Source of the DNA: Rhodocollybia butyracea
Lineage: Eukaryota; Basidiomycota; Agaricomycetes; Agaricales; Omphalotaceae
Direction of reading: 5' to 3'
DNA: 64,000 nucleotides
Assembly (NCBI GenBank): GCA_015501585.1
Contig: JADNRY010000042.1
Span: 1-64,000 of the forward strand
Position 1 is the stretch's first letter. Each line of letters opens with the position of its first letter. The translations under genes and the position numbers were made by a program. Shown here in pieces: positions 23,879 through 34,586 of this stretch. Below the pieces are notes generated by a model that worked only from the letters and a program-made list of their open reading frames with translations, was not told the DNA's origin and did not search any database.

Positions 23879-25305
23879 CTAGCAACGCAGCCCCTGGCTA
23901 CGACATATCTCTAATTCGCTTTTAGTTGTATTGTTCAGATAGCAACCGAGGATATCCAAACTCTGCAACTTATCCACTCCGGATGACTGAGGTTCCGATG
24001 TCGGAGGCCACCAGCGTGAACGTATAAAGTCGACAAAATGACTACAGTTCACACCCTCGGAATCCTGCAAAGATGTCGCAGAAAAGACCTTTAAATGTGG
24101 CAAGATCTGCTGCTCCGGTCGGTGCCCATCATAACAAATAGATTTCATTAGGCGGGATGTGTCGGTATCACCCTCTGCACGGATGTGTAGCTCTTCAAGT
24201 GTGGCGGCAGAGGACAGAAATTGGACAAAGTCATCAAGTTGATGGCTTTGGTTTGATCTTCTAACATCCAAGTCAAACTGAGCGATACAAGTGGAAAGCG
24301 CGACATCTTCTGAAGCCCAAGCAGCGCTGGACCAACTTTCGGCCCCTGTTCGCCGTTTCTTTGGAACATAGATGTTGCCAACGAAAGCTCTCGAAGCAAA
24401 GGAAGATCGAGAGATCCGAGAAGATCACCCATGGCGTTGATTGATCCTTCCAGTGAAAACACTACCAGCCTTGGGAAGGACTCTGAAGGTAAAACACAGG
24501 GCTCAGTCCAGCCAACTCGGTCCAACTCTAAGCGGGTCAGATGCTGGAATTTGTCAAGCTTTAGAAAGTCGTGTATGAAATAGGACGCAAATCCGAGAAC
24601 GCCAGGTGCCGAAACTAGGTTCAGGTCGATGATCGAGGTAGGGATAAATCTCTCCAAGCAAGCCATCGAGGGCCGCCGAGATAGATAGAAAGTTTGTTTT
24701 CGCAAACAAGGGGTGGCGGGAAATAGCTCATGACATCCAGGTATGTCGCAAGGGACTGTATTGATCTCAAGTTCCTCAAGAGCGGCCAACTCTTTGGTGC
24801 TTCCAAAGAAGTCATGAGCTTCCCAGAATAATGGAATCTTCAGAAATCTCCATTTTCCTGAGAACTTTGTCACAATATTCCTGCATAGCTTCTCATACAG
24901 GTCCGTCTGAAGCTGCGACGGATAGGTAGAACTGTTTCGGAAGGAAGGTGGAAAGAAAGAGAGTGCGATACTTAGATCCGAGCTTCGCGATATCTGATCT
25001 GTGATTGCAAGCTCGAACCTTGAGGCATCGGCATCCGTTTCGACCTTGCAAGAAAGTTTAACCGTGAGTGTTGTCCAGAGTGATGGTGATGAATAGGCAA
25101 CAGCGCGCCAGTGTGAGGATGTCTGTGTAAAATTGGCCGGGCATGTGATTGTCCCTGATGGACAGTAAGAAAAGATACGAGCTAACAGCTCGGGAGGAAA
25201 TGTCCTCAAGATTTCGTTTGCACTGAACCAGAATGAGCTACCAAATGCGAAAAGAATAGTCACAAACCTGTCCGAGTCAGATGTATTCCCTTTAATTTCC
25301 ATCAT
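23879..25305 (-). CDS. F-box protein with LRR-like repeats (apparent frame change)
   Basis: A likely substrate adaptor of an SCF ubiquitin ligase. From the minus-strand start at 25305, an F-box core follows at about residues 30-70 (TFPPELLARIFSYC, later HWRAVAYSSPSLWTTL). Leucine-rich stretches typical of Agaricomycete F-box proteins come next (HLTRLELDRVGW, FPRLVVFSLEGS, LPLLRELSLATSMF). Near 24,270-24,290 the reading switches: the first frame runs out at 24148 in non-homologous sequence, while LDDFVQFLSSAATLEELHIR continues in the next frame to 23879. No credible intron fits. Either a one-base indel has broken the gene or the sequence has an error. A 46-nt intron just before the F-box is also possible (FVTILFAFGSSFWFS may be intronic). 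Confidence 0.65.
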
Positions 25306-26713
25306 TCTTGAAGCTCCTTGAGGTGAGATACTGAGTGAGCGGAAGGAAGAGAGAATCTATTGTCCAAAGATTGCCGGGCGTTCATGGGCGCTAATCCACA
25401 TGATTGCCTCGTTGCGCTACCACGACAAATTTTCGACGTTGCAAAAACCGTTCCTTTCCTTTGGCTAATTTGACGTTACCGTCTTCGGAGAGACTGAAGG
25501 GTTCAATAATACTTGTTTTCAGTAAGCTTGGTGAAATATTTAGCTCCTACAGGTACGACAGGTCTTACGCTTGACATAGTGGATGCAATATTCTCTTAAC
25601 AGCTCGGTTTTCAACTAGATTATACAGAGCTTGTGTCTGGTTTCGGCAAGCTTACCACCTCCGCCATTTTTACGCCTGAATACAACGTCCACATACCTTC
25701 AAATACCCCCGTCCTACTCCTGCGCGCACTATTCAAAAACAGCAGAAATGATATTTTATGGTTGTTATCCGAGCCTCTCTGTTGTTGATAGGGTCTCAAT
25801 AAGTCTGACACTCTGTTACCGTTCGATTTGCAGAAACGAATGTGTAGTCTGACACACCGCAGCTCAGGCCATCAGCGCTATCAGCACTTCAGGACTTCGG
25901 AAGCTTCCCTCCTTGCACCGCTCGTCTTTCATCTTCGCCTTCAGACTCTCCCCGACCGTTGTTTCGCAACCGTTATGCCTTCCGTCTAAGCTGAATAACG
26001 ACGACATCGCAACGGTCTCTGGCTCGCCAGTGCTCAATATATCAATCTCAATCGCTGTAGCCAACATATCTCGATGACGATTTAGCGTGCACGTAGAATG
26101 AAAGGTCTAGTTGTACGGGCACATGTCGTGGACATTATGATAGTAAGTGCGGAGAATCGGATCTCAGATTTTGGAAAGGAACTAAAGGTGCGTCTCTATA
26201 TCTCCCGTTCAATCTTTAATTAATGAGCCTAACTTGTAGATCTCTGTACCATGCGGGCGACGTTTCTCTTTCGTATACGATCCCCTCATACAATCATCTC
26301 TCGTCCAGTACATCTATTTCATTGCCAAGTTCAGCGATGATATCACAACTCAAGGATGCTTGTTTGGTTTTTTTGGCGTGACACTCCCAAACTACTTGGA
26401 CTCACTTTGAACTCATGTTGTCAATTCTCGTCGAGATCTGTTGGTCGTCAAATGCGGGCCATACACAATATATAATTCACTGAGTATATACGTAGGCGGT
26501 AATTATTGTCATTTGAACGTTACAGTACAAAACTAAGTAGTACAAAGCTATCACGTTGTTGATCACGAGGCAATATAAGCTTTGACTTGAACACCCATCT
26601 TCTCGCTCTTCAAGTTACAGATTAGAATCGGATACCGCCCTATTCAGTGTGTGCACCTTCTTTTACTGTCTGACATAACATTAAAAACGTAGACTCGAAG
26701 ATACAGCTTCAGA
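25306..26713. other. divergent promoter region between two F-box genes
   Basis: No supported gene. Several short ORFs, for example 25620-25852 on both strands, mirror each other and look random. The region contains the 5' regulatory DNA of both flanking F-box genes. Confidence 0.35.
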
Positions 26714-28498
26714 ATGACAGACTCTGGTCTACGTTGTCCATCTTGTGGACATTTATCCAGCGATGTTCGTCTTTCCATTCCTGACGAAACTCCTCGCATC
26801 AATAAGCTTCTTACATCAAACGATCGACCTACGCAGAGCGAAGAGCGCCACTTCCAACACTTTGTTGTCCAAGGCGAATCGGAAATTCAATATCTAGAGA
26901 CTCGCATGGCGCAGGTCAGAGGCTTATTCAATAATCTTAAGACTGAATTGGAGCGAGCCACGGAGGCGGTAAAAGAGTATAAGAGCATGCTCAATCCCGT
27001 CAGAAGGCTGCCGTTTGAGATACTCCGGGAGATTTTTCTGTATGGGGCAGGGATGCGGATGGAAGCTGGCTCACACTTTGCATCGTCTTCCCACTCAATG
27101 GATGTCGCGTCTCCTCCATGGGTGTATGGCCGTGTGTGTAGCTCTTGGAAGGAGGTTACTGTAAGAACACCGCTGCTTTGGACGCGAATCAAAGTAGTGG
27201 CGAACCAGGTAGCCCCTGACGGTACAAGAAAGAAAGCCGTGCCTAAGGGTTGGCCGGCACCCCTGTCTTTCTCGCTCTTATCGTTGTTTCTGAGTCGCTC
27301 AGATGGGCTACCTCTTACCCTTTGGTTGGACATATGGGGCCCACCATCAGACTATCGAACAGCATATATCCATGCTGCCTCACTCATGCTTTTCCCATCC
27401 TCTCGTCGATGGGTATCGCTATTTCTAGCTGGAGGGGAGGCAATCCCATCGACTTCATTTGCTGATGACTCTTTCCCACTATTGGCTCATATACAATCAC
27501 ACGAGATTCAGGACTTTGAGCCCAGCACGATTAGGATCTCAGCGCCAAATTTTCAGTCCTGGTCCACAATGGGGGGTGAATCAGCTGTCATCAAAATAGT
27601 GCTCTTACGCAGACTTGCGCTTCAGATCACAAAGTATCGTGTTTCCCGACTGTCATTTGATCGCATTCCGAGGATTATCGAGCAACTTCCATGTCTTCGT
27701 GAGTTGACCGTCACAGAAATGGTAGAAAAAGTCGCCAGAGTTCCCCCGCGCGCAGCTCCTGCTCTCCTCGAATCGCTGTCGAAGCTCAACTTGGAACAGC
27801 CCAGCAATTCCAGCCTCCTAGATCAATTCATCGACTCCATCACGTGTCCGGTGCTCAAAGATTTATCAGTAACGACTCCAGAACCTATCGTTGACGCTGT
27901 ACAGAGACTTGAGGCACGATCCAACTTCATGTTGGAGCGCTTGGATATCAATGCACAAGCAGGTCTCTCCATGATAAAGCGCACTATGGAGATCAAAGAG
28001 GTCGTGGTTAGAGATATAGGGAAGGCCGTAGATTACGACCCATTCATCTCCCTGCAGGATGTTCTTTCCCATTTGAGTGCTCGGCCAGAGCACGACTCGG
28101 AATCGTCGACCACAGTATCTCCAACTGTGCTCGCTCAAGTAACAGTGGCCAACGCATTTTCCCCGATCGATACTACTCCTTCTTCTACTCCTGACCTGTC
28201 TTCAGATATTGTGATGAGCAATGGAGACTCGTCAACAATACTCCCATTCCCAAACCTTCGAAGCCTGGAGCTTCACTTCTCCACATCACCACTCCAGGAG
28301 GACACTGATATAATGGCGGAGGTTTTTGCTTGCGTTGTTTCTCGTAATAACTTCGCAAGCGAGAGAGGAAATACTGGTGTCGCTCTTGACAAAATATTCA
28401 TTTTAGCCCCAGATCACCAAGCAAAGAAAATGCTGAATCACACGTGCTTACAAGGGATTCGGTCTATGGGAGTAAAAGTTGATATTCTGGGGTTGTGA
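26714..28498 (+). CDS. F-box protein with N-terminal Cys motif and coiled coil
   Basis: A single uninterrupted 594-codon frame, uncommon for this window. Residues 8-14 carry CPSCGH, a half zinc-ribbon-like motif also seen at the start of other Agaricomycete F-box proteins. Residues about 60-97 form a heptad-type coiled coil (YLETRMAQVRGLFNNLKTEL). The F-box follows immediately (NPVRRLPFEILREIFLYGAG, then PWVYGRVCSSWKEVTVRTP). The remainder is an LRR-like domain with leucine-spaced segments (FPLLAHIQSHEI, LPCLRELTVTEM, FPNLRSLELHFSTS). It is expected to be an SCF adaptor with unknown targets. This is one of the most expanded and variable gene families in mushrooms. It looks intact, with an in-frame stop at 28498. 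Confidence 0.88.
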   Translation: MTDSGLRCPSCGHLSSDVRLSIPDETPRINKLLTSNDRPTQSEERHFQHFVVQGESEIQYLETRMAQVRGLFNNLKTELERATEAVKEYKSMLNPVRRLPFEILREIFLYGAGMRMEAGSHFASSSHSMDVASPPWVYGRVCSSWKEVTVRTPLLWTRIKVVANQVAPDGTRKKAVPKGWPAPLSFSLLSLFLSRSDGLPLTLWLDIWGPPSDYRTAYIHAASLMLFPSSRRWVSLFLAGGEAIPSTSFADDSFPLLAHIQSHEIQDFEPSTIRISAPNFQSWSTMGGESAVIKIVLLRRLALQITKYRVSRLSFDRIPRIIEQLPCLRELTVTEMVEKVARVPPRAAPALLESLSKLNLEQPSNSSLLDQFIDSITCPVLKDLSVTTPEPIVDAVQRLEARSNFMLERLDINAQAGLSMIKRTMEIKEVVVRDIGKAVDYDPFISLQDVLSHLSARPEHDSESSTTVSPTVLAQVTVANAFSPIDTTPSSTPDLSSDIVMSNGDSSTILPFPNLRSLELHFSTSPLQEDTDIMAEVFACVVSRNNFASERGNTGVALDKIFILAPDHQAKKMLNHTCLQGIRSMGVKVDILGL

Positions 28499-28772
28499 TT
28501 TTTGCTATCATGTCATTACCGCTTTCAAATTTCTTTGTACTGGTGTATTCACGACTAAGTAGTGCTCATCTACAATTTATCTGTGGTTTGTTTACTGTTC
28601 CTCCAAACCCATGAGGCAGTGGCCGGGGTTTCTATTAATTATGACTAGAATGCCTTTTCATTGAACTATGCGCCTAGATCAACACACCCGGCCGCAGCTT
28701 GCGGACCTCGGCCCGGGTGTGAAAAACCGTATTTAAGACCGAGAATCAACTTGCGATCTCTTCTGATCCCCA
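28499..28772 (+). promoter_or_regulatory. upstream region of DJ-1 copy 1 with TATA-like TATTTAAG
   Basis: TATTTAAG at 28730-28737 lies 43 nt before the ATG. A leader ending in TGATCCCCAATGTCGAATAC matches the leader of copy 2, whose TATTTAAG is at 30343-30350, 44 nt from its ATG. Conservation of motif, spacing and leader in both copies suggests a retained core promoter. Confidence 0.5.
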
Positions 28773-29689
28773 ATGTCGAATACTATCTCACTTGCCACAA
28801 AGCTCACTGCAAAGAAAACGTACCGTCTCGCAGTCTGTCTCTACCCCGGTGTCACCACTCTCGACTATCAAGGGCCCATTGAACTTCTCGGATTATTCTC
28901 CACCACAAATCGTGCCAAACCAGATTCTTTTCTGCAGTCATTCAAGCACCTGCCTGAGTTTGCGATTGATCCAGAATACCTCTCACATACTAGAGAGCCT
29001 GTAATCCCTTGGGCAGGTCCTCCAGCGCTGCCTACTGGAACGTACACGGAAGCGATAAACGCGGGTACGCAGTTCGATATTATCATGATTCCCGGAGGTA
29101 AGCGACACAGCATATCCCAACGTTTTCCATAATCCCACCGTTGCAGGTACTACCGGTAGTCCAGATTTAGTTGACCGTTCGTTGCTTGAATTTGTCAAGC
29201 ACCAAGCCCCAGGAGCGAAGCACATCTTCACGATCTGTACAGGATCATGGATACTGGCAGGTACTGGTCTACTCAACGGCGAGCGAGCCACATCAAACAA
29301 GGCGCTGTTTAAAAAGATCACGGTGCGTCACTATCGCTCCCCGAAGACACCTTATAAGCCACGTTACTGAAACTGACACGATTCATCAGGAGAGCACCAA
29401 AGATATGAACATCACTTGGATCCCGAAAGCCCGCTTTGTGATCAACAATGACAAGAAGATATGGACTAGTTCGGGAGTAACTGCAGGTAAGTTTGCTGGG
29501 TCGGGAACGATTTACCGTCGCGGAAGATACTAAGAGCCATTAAATATATTCCTAGGATTGGACATGGCTAATGCCTTCTTGGAGTATCTCGCTGGCCCGG
29601 AAAGTGCGAAGGAACTTGGTGCGGTCATCGAGATGAGATTCAAGGGTGCCGAAGACGACGAATTTGCTTCTGTCCATGGCCTTGTCTAG
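28773..29689 (+). CDS. DJ-1/PfpI family protein, tandem copy 1
   Basis: A class I glutamine-amidotransferase-like fold. Members act as glyoxalase III-type enzymes, chaperones, isonitrile hydratases or proteases, so the reaction is uncertain. Exon 1 is 28773-29097 (VCLYPGVTTLDYQGPIELLG, ending FDIIMIPGG). The next exon has the nucleophile elbow FTICTGSWILAGTGLL, with the expected catalytic Cys in ICTGS. Later exons encode WIPKARFVINNDKKIWTSSG and GLDMANAFLEYLAG. Introns after PGG, after FKKIT and after GVTA are short and GT-AG. The stop is at 29687-29689. It appears intact. The His or Asp/Glu partner cannot be fixed by eye. It is a near copy of the next gene, with identical first-exon length. 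Confidence 0.85.
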
Positions 29690-30386
29690 TAGGTTTGGCT
29701 ATACGTTCTCATCTTTGAATTTGATTAAATAGTTCACCTGGACTATCGATACTTTGGATGTTGCCCGACCGTGAGTAAGGGACAAGACTGGACCATGGGG
29801 AAGGTGGCATAGATCTCGGAGAATATTTAGACGCATGCTGAGGAAGGACATATGTTGGAAATTTGGAAGAGCACCTGAGACCTCATAACTGGCCATGCAA
29901 CCACCGCGGGTCGGCGGGTGATACCATTTTCCTCTGGAACATATTTTGATTATTTTGATTATTACCCTTAACTCCGTTTAACATGTCTCCCATTTAAACG
30001 TTCGTTTCTGGTTCGTTTAGTTTTCGTGAAGGTACTGTAGAAAAGTTCACTTCAAAAGTTGCGATTTAATAACCTGGAGTTCATATGCATAGATACATAG
30101 AGGGATACAGGTGTACGGAAGTCCTCTCTCGAATATTAAGTATATCAGTACAATTTTTCAGGAGGCTCGGGATCTACAGTTTATGTGTGCTTTACTTATT
30201 GTATTTGAAGTATAAAGCTCTGAGGCCTGGGCTTTCGGGAAATTTCGGGACCAGTAAACAATTCCATTGGTTAACTATGCTATATCATCAAACCCGGTCG
30301 ATGGTCCCTTACCCACCCCGGCAGGCTGGGTTTGGGATACCATATTTAAGTCCAACAATCAACTTTTCAATCCCTTCCGATCCCCA
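29690..30386. other. spacer between the DJ-1 copies
   Basis: No gene. Only the last ~50 bp (TATA-like TATTTAAG and leader) match the region upstream of copy 1. Confidence 0.4.
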
Positions 30387-31300
30387 ATGTCGAATACCAT
30401 CTCACTTGCCGCGAAACTCACTGTAAATAAAACATACCGCGTCGCAGTCTGTCTCTACCCCGGTGTCACCACTCTTGACTATCAAGGGCCCGCCGAGCTT
30501 CTCGGGGAATTCTCCACCAAAAGTCGTGCAAACCCAGGTCCTTTTCTACAGTCCCTCGAAAACTTGCCTGAGTTTGTGATTGAATCTGAATACCTCTCGC
30601 ATACCATGGAGCCGGTATTCCCTTGGGCGGGCCCTGCAGTGTTGCCTACTGGAACGTACACGGAAGCGATAAACGCGAGGAAGCAGTTCGATATCATCAT
30701 GATTCCCGGAGGTAAGTGACGCACCATAGACCATAGTTTCTTCTAACAAGCCCGTTGTTACAGGTATTACCGGTACTCCGGAGCTAGTTGATCGTTCATT
30801 GCTTGAATTCATTAAACACCAAGGCCCAGGAGCGAAGCATATCTTCACGATCTGTACAGGATCATGGATCCTGGCAGGTACTGGTTTACTCAACGGTAAG
30901 AAAGCCACATCGAACAAGTCGCTATTCAAAAAGATCACGGTGCGTCACTGTTGCTCACCGAGAACAACTTATAATCCACGTTCCTGGAATTGACGCGATT
31001 CTTCAGGAGAGTACCAAAGATATGAACATCACTTGGATCCCTAAAGCCCGCTTTGTGGTCAACGATGACAAGAAGATATGGACTAGTTCGGGAGTAACTG
31101 CAGGTAAGTTTGACAAGTTGGGAATAATTGAGGGAAGATACTAAGAGCCATAAAATATATTTGTAGGATTAGACATGGCTAATGCCTTCTTGGAATATCT
31201 CGCTGGCCCCGAAATTGGCAAAGAACTTGGGGCGGCCATTGAGATGAGATTCATGGGTGCTGAAGACGACGAATTTGCTTCCATCTATGGCCTTGTTTAG
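30387..31300 (+). CDS. DJ-1/PfpI family protein, tandem copy 2
   Basis: It has the same exon layout as copy 1. Exon 1 is 30387-30711 (325 nt, the same length as in copy 1), followed by exons containing FTICTGSWILAGTGLL (nucleophile Cys), WIPKARFVVNDDKKIWTSSG and GLDMANAFLEYLAG, with the stop at 31298-31300. Differences are scattered substitutions, more frequent in introns than exons. This suggests both copies were kept under selection after a tandem duplication. Function is as uncertain as for copy 1. Confidence 0.85.
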
Positions 31301-31707
31301 GTTTTGCTGCACGCATTTTGGTTAAGAGACTCAGTAGAACTAGGAGTACACATAACCTTGCATTCATGCTCGACTTGAAGTGGGCAGTGAAGAACAAAAT
31401 TAAACAGTTGGACTATGCCATCATAGCCAGGTAGCCTATCAATAGACTCATACTCAGGAATGTTTATGCAGCCAAAACATCCTTGCTCAAAACTGGCCCT
31501 GTGGAACATCATGATTATGCTGGTAAAACCATCGATAATACGGGCTGGAGGGAGTTTCTGGAATTGCGACGCTGGAATTGTTTGATTGCAACATTAGTTC
31601 TGTCTATCTCTCCCGTAAAGTTCTTGTCCACTGAGCACTTGTCACAAAACAAACAGGAACCAAAGTGGAAGCTTATCTAGGAGCGGTGCAAGGATTTCAT
31701 TGAATTA
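31301..31707. other. convergent 3' spacer
   Basis: Lies between DJ-1 copy 2 (+) and the BTB gene (-). ORFs on both strands overlap and are not supported. Confidence 0.35.
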
Positions 31708-32529
31708 TTACTGCGAATACACAGCAGCCTTAGCTGCCTGTTCAGCTTCTGGAATCCAAGTAGTCAATTGCTCAACTGTTGGATATTCTGGCTTCCACTC
31801 CACATATTGAACGCGATATTGCCATCCTATCTGGGCGTTTGCCTGAAGATGCAACTGTCTAACGTGTGCTAGAATTGCAAACAGAGGCCATCCTCCTACT
31901 TTGACCGCTTCGAATATCTCAAGCGTTGACTCATGTGATGGCTTTCTCTGGCAGAGCTTTGTGAACGCTTTATGTGCCCAAGTATATGGCAAGCTGAACT
32001 CTGAGCAGAACGCAAGCTGCTTCCAAGGATCCCAATCAAATTCTTCCAATTTATTCAAGCACTGCTGCTCGAGCTGGTCAAACCCCCATTTGTTGGCAAA
32101 TCGGAAGAGTGCCTCCCACTCATCTTGTGTGATATTCGCAAGGGTCTGACTAGTTGTGGTGGATCAGACAAGAGCAATATAATACTAAAAATTAACTCAC
32201 TTTTCCAAAGTCCACTGCATTGCGTGTCGAAACACAGCAGCTTTTTCCTCTGGAATGATAACTGGACTCTCGTCTGTATCTCCCTCTACAGCGTCCGCAG
32301 TAGGGGTGGGAAGTTGTAGCATGTCTCTGAATCCAGTTGAATGTTCGGCTAGTTTTCGTGAAGGCACTCTGAAAAGGTATCCTTCTACCTGTTCAAGAAT
32401 TATTCAACGACGGATAAGATCTTTGATGGTAGTAAAAGTTACATTGAATATGATGTATCGGCCTTCCAAGTAGTATTTTGGATCTCTGATGGGTGCTGGC
32501 ATATCCGATGTGGATTCAGGAGCAGCCAT
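31708..32529 (-). CDS. BTB/POZ domain protein
   Basis: Three exons, 32443-32529, 32201-32388 and 31708-32149, are separated by introns of 54 and 51 nt (GTAACT...CAG and GTGAGT...TAG). They join in frame to 238 aa. The BTB fold is seen in KYYLEGRYIIFNVEGYLFRV, SRKLAEHSTGFRDMLQLP and VIIPEEKAAVFRHAMQW. The C-terminal half (WEALFRFANKWGFDQLEQQ, then WAHKAFTKLCQRKPSHES) is the helical region usual in the large Agaricomycete BTB family. BTB domains mediate dimerisation and often bind cullin-3, but the partner is unknown here. The minus-strand ORF beginning inside the third exon is only the tail of this gene. Confidence 0.85.
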
Positions 32530-34586
32530 TATGAGAATATGGGACAGCGCAACCTGGTACGGTGATGATCGTGCTGACTGAAGTTACATAGCAGTCTGAG
32601 CGCATGTAGCACACGTTGAAGTCACGAGATGCTTACGCATGATTCACAGGGTACGATCACAAGCGCTCATTACCTAGAGAAAAACAAGAGAAAAAAAGAA
32701 GCCAAATATTTGGGCAGAGAATCTAGTACTATGCATTGCTTGCAGTAGAGCTGCTAGATGTGCTTCGATGAATCTTCTTATCTGCGGACTGCGTAACTAG
32801 TAGTACCGAGATCAAGAACGAGATTTTAGAAGTCGCAGAGGATATATAACTGCGTCCCCACTAGTTATGACGAGAGTTGTATAGTATATCACGTAGAAAT
32901 GGCGCACGCACGCGCGAAAGTATTAGAAAGGAAGGAAACAAATTAATTTACGGATGGAAAGGTAGCTAAGCGAATTACTCACAACTTCACAAGTCTGAGA
33001 GGATCAAGATAGATTCCACCCCCCTCATCCTCCTACCTACTGGCCATTAGTTATAGTCCGCCAAAACCTGGGTCATAGCTGACGAGGTGAACGGTTGAAA
33101 ACTCAGCGGGTGTGGGGGTAACATCACGAGATACAAGTACTGAACAAATGAATCGAGTCTGTTCGAGTTGACAAAGGTTGCACTTGGAAACTAGCTGAAC
33201 ATAACCTCCAAAGGGCTAGCTCAAGTAATTGTAGTAAATGACCAATGATAACTTCCCACCGAAAACATACTCAGAAGAAACAGACAGGCCCATCACTCAA
33301 CTTAGGAGCACATAAAGGCCCGAAAGGCAGGAGGTTAGTCAACGGTCCCGTTTCGTCGATTCATTGAGACTTTCTAGGTGCTTGTCCAAACGAGGAGAGA
33401 AGAGGTAAAAAGAAGCAATGCTCTAGGATTACAACTTCCACGTTGAAACACGGAGCAGCCCCGAGGTGTCCGGCTGTATCTTGCGATGAGCTTTTTTTAG
33501 TAAGAAAAGGTCTTCTTGAACGCAACGATGTCAATGGCAGCATGAGTTGCCTGGAACTCTCTATAACCCCAAAACACAAATGGAACCAATCTCGGACTTG
33601 GCCGACAACACTCAGGAAGCCGTATGTCCAGGATTCGGGGCTCAAATCATCCTTGGAAGCAGCAGTGCCATAGGCAAAGTCGGCTGTTTGGAATCACAGC
33701 TCTCGTATAGCACATCTACATAATTTATATATCTTCCGCATCCAGGGCTTGACCCGTGACGCACCACGTCTTTGGAAGCAGTGGCAGAGTCCCCTAAGGC
33801 CGCTAAATCGGAGTAGAGTCGTAAGAGTATGAGAGGGATGCGACGCGATGAGCTAGATTCATGATAGAAGCACTCTATGATGACGGATCGAGAACTCGCT
33901 TTGTGCGGCGTATAACCATTTTTAGCAATGGTGCATGAGGCGTAGAAGTTCTAACATACTTCCCCACATAAAAATGAATGGCAATGAATCTATTAGGCTT
34001 CTTACTCGGCCCCTGAAGGCCTTGACCCCTGTGCACAACTTAGCGACCTGGCAAGCTAATTTTAGACCGTCGATATTACGCGTACGACAATAGAGAAAAA
34101 GAATAGAGAGGCTGAGAAGAGGGTAGACAGCAATGTAGCTAGGAGGTTATCGATCTCAATCATATCCGTTGGTGCGGCCTTCCAGTTTGACCCCTTCGCC
34201 TGCCTCTGTCAACGCCTTGCCGAGGATAGATAATTAGTAAGAGGCACGTTGACAGTCTCAGTTCTCGCGTTCATCATAATGTCAAAATCGGACCCCGATC
34301 TTGCCCTCTCGGTGGCTTCGAAAATCTGCTGTCTACTAAAGGCCACTGATGCGCGTAATCGATCCATTCAACTGTGTCACAGGGCCCTTGAGTGAGTTGT
34401 ATCTAATTGTTCTAAATGACATTACTGGTTCCATATCATCGATTCAAACTTCGGAATACATAAGTTGAAGTTATCCATATATTAGTAATATTTAATACTG
34501 ACATTATAGCTGCCGTATTGGAGAGGCATCATATCGCCCTCCACGACAGTCAGGTAGTGGCCACTGGTTGTGTTCTGGCTCTCGAG
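32530..34586. other. intergenic, no gene supported
   Basis: About 2 kb with only short mirror-image ORFs (33361-33673). It includes the upstream regions of the BTB gene (-) and of the LodB-like gene (+). No repeat family found elsewhere in the window was recognised here. Confidence 0.35.

Noticed and set aside
26887..27333. 148-codon minus-strand ORF inside the F-box gene
   Set aside because: A shadow of the clear 594-codon F-box frame on the plus strand.
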